The notes below the pieces were generated by a model. It was not told the DNA's origin and searched no databases. It saw only the letters and a program-made list of their open reading frames with translations. A DNA stretch of 8,510 bases from assembly GCA_016779285.1 (NCBI GenBank), contig JADHNV010000043.1, positions 1 to 8,510 on the forward strand, read 5' to 3'. The DNA comes from SAR86 cluster bacterium (GTDB lineage Bacteria > Pseudomonadota > Gammaproteobacteria > Magnimaribacterales > D2472). Positions 6,302 through 8,510 of this stretch are shown in pieces. Position numbers and translations under genes: made by a program. Positions within the stretch are counted from its first letter, which is position 1; each line of letters opens with the position of its first letter.

Positions 6302-7903
6302 TTAATCTCCCATTAAATGTTCTTTGTATTTTTCTCGCAACTCAACCTTTAATAGCTTTCCTGTTGCGCCATGGGGAAGCTCTTTAACAAAAATAATGTC
6401 ATCAGGCAGCCACCACTTTACAACTTTTTCTAGTAAAAAGTCATTGATTTCCTGCTTATCAATTTCATTTCCATCTTTTGTGATTAAGAAAAGCAAGGGC
6501 CTTTCATCCCACTTAGGATGGGGAACTCCAACAACACATGCTTCAAGGACATTGTCGTGAGTAAGCACAGCGTTTTCTAAATCAATTGAACTGATCCATT
6601 CTCCTCCAGTCTTGATCACGTCTTTTGCTCGATCGACAATCTGCATGCATCCATCTGGATGAATGGTTGCCACATCTCCAGTATCAAACCATCCCTCCTC
6701 ATCTACTGCGGGACCATCTGCTTTATAATATTTCTGAATGATCCAGGGGCCTTTAACTTTTAAAGTGCCGCTAGCCTCGCCATCTCTAGGAAGCTCATTA
6801 TTTTGATCATCAACAGTTTTAATCTCCACTCCAAACAACGGATAGCCCTGTTTAGTTTGAAGTTGATATCTTTCTTCCTTTGGGAGACTCATAGTTTTTT
6901 TAGTTGGAGTATTTAAAGTACCAAGGGGACTCATTTCTGTCATTCCCCATCCATGAGTTAAAAATGCATCATGCTGCTCATCAAATGCTTTAATCATTGC
7001 ATATGGTGCTGCAGAACCCCCAACCAAAACTTGATCGACTGTATCAAGCTTAAGGCCTTTACCTTCAAGGTACTGCAAGAGCCCAAGCCACACTGTAGGA
7101 ACACCTAACATAGAGTCAACTGACTCTTGCTTGACTAGCTCATACAAAGATTCTCCATCAAGAGCATGACAAGGTAATACCAGAGTAATTCCAGTAATTA
7201 ATGCACAATATGGCACACCCCAAGCATTAACATGAAACATTGGAACAACTGGCAATACTGAACTAGAGGAATCGAATCCCATAGCTCCAGATACTGATAT
7301 TGCATGCAAAATGGTTGACCTATGAGAATATAATACTCCTTTGGGATTTCCAGTAGTGCCTGAGGTGTAACACAAGGCAACTGCATCATCTTCATTTGCT
7401 TCATGCCAATCATAGTCATCAGATTCATCTTGAATTAAATCATCATAACTTAATGCATTTGTTAAATTATTTTCTGGAATAGCCTCTTTTGATGACGCAA
7501 TAATAACTGTTTTAACTGTGATTAATTTATCTTGAACACTCTCAACAAGCGGGATAAATGTTGGATCAACAATTAAAACCTCATCTTCTGCATGATTGAG
7601 TATGTATATTAGCTGATCAGGAGAATACCTTGGGTTTAGGGTATGTAGGATGGCTCCCATACCAGAGACAGCAAAATAGGTTTCAAAGTGTCTGCTATTA
7701 TTCCAGGCAATAGTAGCAACTCGATCATGAGGATTTACGCCAAGTTTTTTAAGTGCATTGGCCAATTTTTTAGAACGCTTTATTGATTTTCCATATGTGG
7801 TTGAGCATATTGAACCATCCAATTCTCGCGAAACTAATTTGCCATCAAAATTATATTTTTCGGCATGTAAGATTGCCTGTGGGATGGTTAGATCCCAGTT
7901 CAT
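6302..7903 (-). CDS. Acyl-CoA ligase (AMP-forming), DmdB-like
   Basis: This ANL-superfamily enzyme activates a carboxylic acid to its acyl-adenylate and then to the CoA thioester. From the annotated start (7903) it has 533 residues. Counting instead from an upstream in-frame ATG at 7918 (538 residues), the motifs are: P-loop YTSGTTGNPKGV at 184-195, GWGMTE at 323-328, GWFDTGD at 409-415, hinge DRAKDVIKTGGEW at 429-441, and catalytic Lys521 in GATGK. All are intact. The N-terminal half (VSRELDGS, RVATIAWN, HTLNPRYSPDQL, ILNHAED) resembles the DmdB 3-methylmercaptopropionyl-CoA ligase group, but related medium/long-chain fatty acyl-CoA ligases share much of this, so the substrate is not assigned. 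The start at 7903 (or 7906) is chosen because AAGGA at 7910-7914 serves it, whereas the 7918 ATG has no binding site. It is first of a two-gene unit with the MaoC-like hydratase. Confidence 0.9.
   Translation of the reverse strand: MNWDLTIPQAILHAEKYNFDGKLVSRELDGSICSTTYGKSIKRSKKLANALKKLGVNPHDRVATIAWNNSRHFETYFAVSGMGAILHTLNPRYSPDQLIYILNHAEDEVLIVDPTFIPLVESVQDKLITVKTVIIASSKEAIPENNLTNALSYDDLIQDESDDYDWHEANEDDAVALCYTSGTTGNPKGVLYSHRSTILHAISVSGAMGFDSSSSVLPVVPMFHVNAWGVPYCALITGITLVLPCHALDGESLYELVKQESVDSMLGVPTVWLGLLQYLEGKGLKLDTVDQVLVGGSAAPYAMIKAFDEQHDAFLTHGWGMTEMSPLGTLNTPTKKTMSLPKEERYQLQTKQGYPLFGVEIKTVDDQNNELPRDGEASGTLKVKGPWIIQKYYKADGPAVDEEGWFDTGDVATIHPDGCMQIVDRAKDVIKTGGEWISSIDLENAVLTHDNVLEACVVGVPHPKWDERPLLFLITKDGNEIDKQEINDFLLEKVVKWWLPDDIIFVKELPHGATGKLLKVELREKYKEHLMGD
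6307..6311 (-). promoter_or_regulatory. Ribosome binding site of the MaoC-like gene
   Basis: On the minus strand this reads GGGAG, inside the last codons of the ligase gene. It is 6 nt from the first and 9 nt from the second of two tandem ATG codons. Both distances are workable, so the true initiator is undecided. Confidence 0.65.
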
Positions 7904-7909
7904 CATATT

Positions 7910-7914
7910 TCCTT
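7910..7914 (-). promoter_or_regulatory. Ribosome binding site of the acyl-CoA ligase
   Basis: On the minus strand this reads AAGGA, 6 nt before the ATG at 7901-7903 and 3 nt before the adjacent ATG at 7904-7906. It lies downstream of the in-frame ATG at 7916-7918, so it argues for the shorter protein. Confidence 0.6.
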
Positions 7915-7940
7915 TCATTGAAATAACCCCTATATTTAAT

Positions 7941-7954
7941 CTCAGTCAACTGAG
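7941..7954. promoter_or_regulatory. Inverted repeat upstream of the ligase, candidate operator
   Basis: CTCAGT and ACTGAG form perfect 6-bp arms around a 2-nt centre, 38 nt upstream of the chosen ligase start. This is typical operator geometry for a dimeric repressor, for example of the TetR or GntR type that often controls acyl-CoA genes. A weak minus-strand promoter guess (TTTGCA at 7977-7982, TAAACT at 7953-7958, 18-nt spacer) would place the repeat over the -10 and start region. On the plus strand the repeat is followed by TTTATTTT, so a weak terminator reading is possible, but no plus-strand gene ends nearby. Function is inferred. Confidence 0.35.
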
Positions 7955-8022
7955 TTTATTTTGTAGAATTATCTTCTGCAAAAAAATTTTTCTTGAATAA
8001 ATCTTATCATATGAAAATTATA

Positions 8023-8510
8023 TTATTTACTAGCATATGTATATCTATCTAAACCTTGAAAATCTTTGCTGGTCATAATATTTTTAAAACCAAAGTTTTT
8101 TAAAATATTTGAAACTTCTTTTGCCTGAGAGTTACCATGTTCAAAAATAATTTTCCCTCCCTGCTTCAGAGAACTTTCAGCTTGTGATGCAATTTGAACA
8201 AAACTCTGAGAACCACTTTCAGAAGTTAATGCAATCAATGGTTCATATTTAAGCTCCTCTAGATGAGGATCATTTGGTTGTATATATGGCGGGTTAGAAA
8301 TAACTAAATCGATAGAATTCTCTGCTGAACATGCCAACCAGTTAGATTGCACCAAAGTTACATTTTCTGCATTGTGAAGCTTCTTATTAATTTGAGCAAC
8401 CTCCAAAGCTGAATCTGAAATATCTGTTGCAATAATTTTAATATCTCTTTTTTTCAAGCTAATAGAGATGGCTATGCAACCTGAGCCAGTTCCAACTTCA
8501 AAAATTTTAG
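8023..8510 (-). CDS. prmC: Peptide chain release factor N5-glutamine methyltransferase PrmC, C-terminal part
   Basis: The frame enters from the right edge of the window and ends at TAA 8023-8025, giving 161 visible residues. It opens with the SAM-binding motif I (EVGTGSGCIAIS) and continues through an acidic ATDIS motif to the catalytic NPPY at 8284-8295. It then has PHLEELKYEPLIAL and a C-terminal GLDRYTY, both as in PrmC/HemK. PrmC methylates the glutamine of the GGQ motif in release factors RF1 and RF2, improving peptide release. About 115-120 residues, including the N-terminal release-factor-binding helical domain, lie outside the window. A TTG at 8455-8457 is an internal leucine codon and not the start, because motif I lies upstream of it. 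In many gammaproteobacteria prmC follows prfA; that neighbour is not visible here. Confidence 0.95.
   Translation of the reverse strand, partial: KIFEVGTGSGCIAISISLKKRDIKIIATDISDSALEVAQINKKLHNAENVTLVQSNWLACSAENSIDLVISNPPYIQPNDPHLEELKYEPLIALTSESGSQSFVQIASQAESSLKQGGKIIFEHGNSQAKEVSNILKNFGFKNIMTSKDFQGLDRYTYASK

Noticed and set aside
7198..7428. Alternative-frame open stretch inside the ligase gene
   Set aside because: It overlaps the conserved P-loop region of the ligase in another frame; its sequence looks like out-of-frame translation.
8017..8022. Perfect TATAAT on the minus strand just after the prmC stop
   Set aside because: No acceptable -35 hexamer at 16-18 nt upstream, and such hexamers are expected by chance in DNA this AT-rich.
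8455..8457. TTG as the start of the methyltransferase
   Set aside because: The frame continues upstream to the window edge and encodes the SAM-binding motif, so the codon is internal.
1..8510. CRISPR arrays, tRNA or rRNA genes, insertion sequences, phage or defence genes
   Set aside because: No spaced direct repeats, tRNA-like structure, transposase motif or terminal repeats were seen; nearly all the window is conserved coding sequence.

Overview
This is an ordinary, densely packed chromosomal stretch of an AT-rich gammaproteobacterium. The divergent pair of a cell-shape operon (mreBCD) and the tRNA amidotransferase operon (gatCAB) matches the arrangement I recall from Pseudomonas. MreB ends in the same DLLSTE tail as the Pseudomonas protein. 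AT-richness, very short spacers and overlapping genes suggest a streamlined marine lineage such as SAR86. That placement is an inference, not something the window proves.

Layout. Positions 1-2609 (minus strand): mreB, mreC and mreD, then the first 79 codons of a membrane-anchored, probably YhdP/AsmA-like protein. The mreB-mreC spacer is 10 nt, mreC and mreD overlap by 11 nt, and the last gene starts 3 nt after the mreD stop. Positions 2610-2683 are a compact divergent intergenic region. Positions 2684-5846 (plus strand): gatC, gatA and gatB, joined by two ATGA stop/start overlaps. Positions 5839-7903 (minus strand): an acyl-CoA ligase resembling the DmdB (3-methylmercaptopropionate-CoA ligase) family, followed after 1 nt by a MaoC-type hot-dog hydratase. 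Positions 8023-8510 (minus strand): the C-terminal part of PrmC, the release-factor glutamine methyltransferase, cut by the window edge.

Three jobs are represented. MreBCD positions the lateral-wall elongation machinery. GatCAB amidates mischarged Glu-tRNA(Gln) and/or Asp-tRNA(Asn), and PrmC methylates release factors, so both serve translation. The ligase and hydratase form a likely two-gene acid-activation and enoyl-CoA hydration module.

I found no new biological system, mobile element, RNA gene or CRISPR array. The observations most worth checking are: a near-identical sequence in inverted orientation around both divergent start codons (mreB GTG and gatC ATG); a 14-bp inverted repeat upstream of the ligase that may be an operator; the ligase start codon; the ligase substrate; and the apparent lack of maf and rng after mreD.
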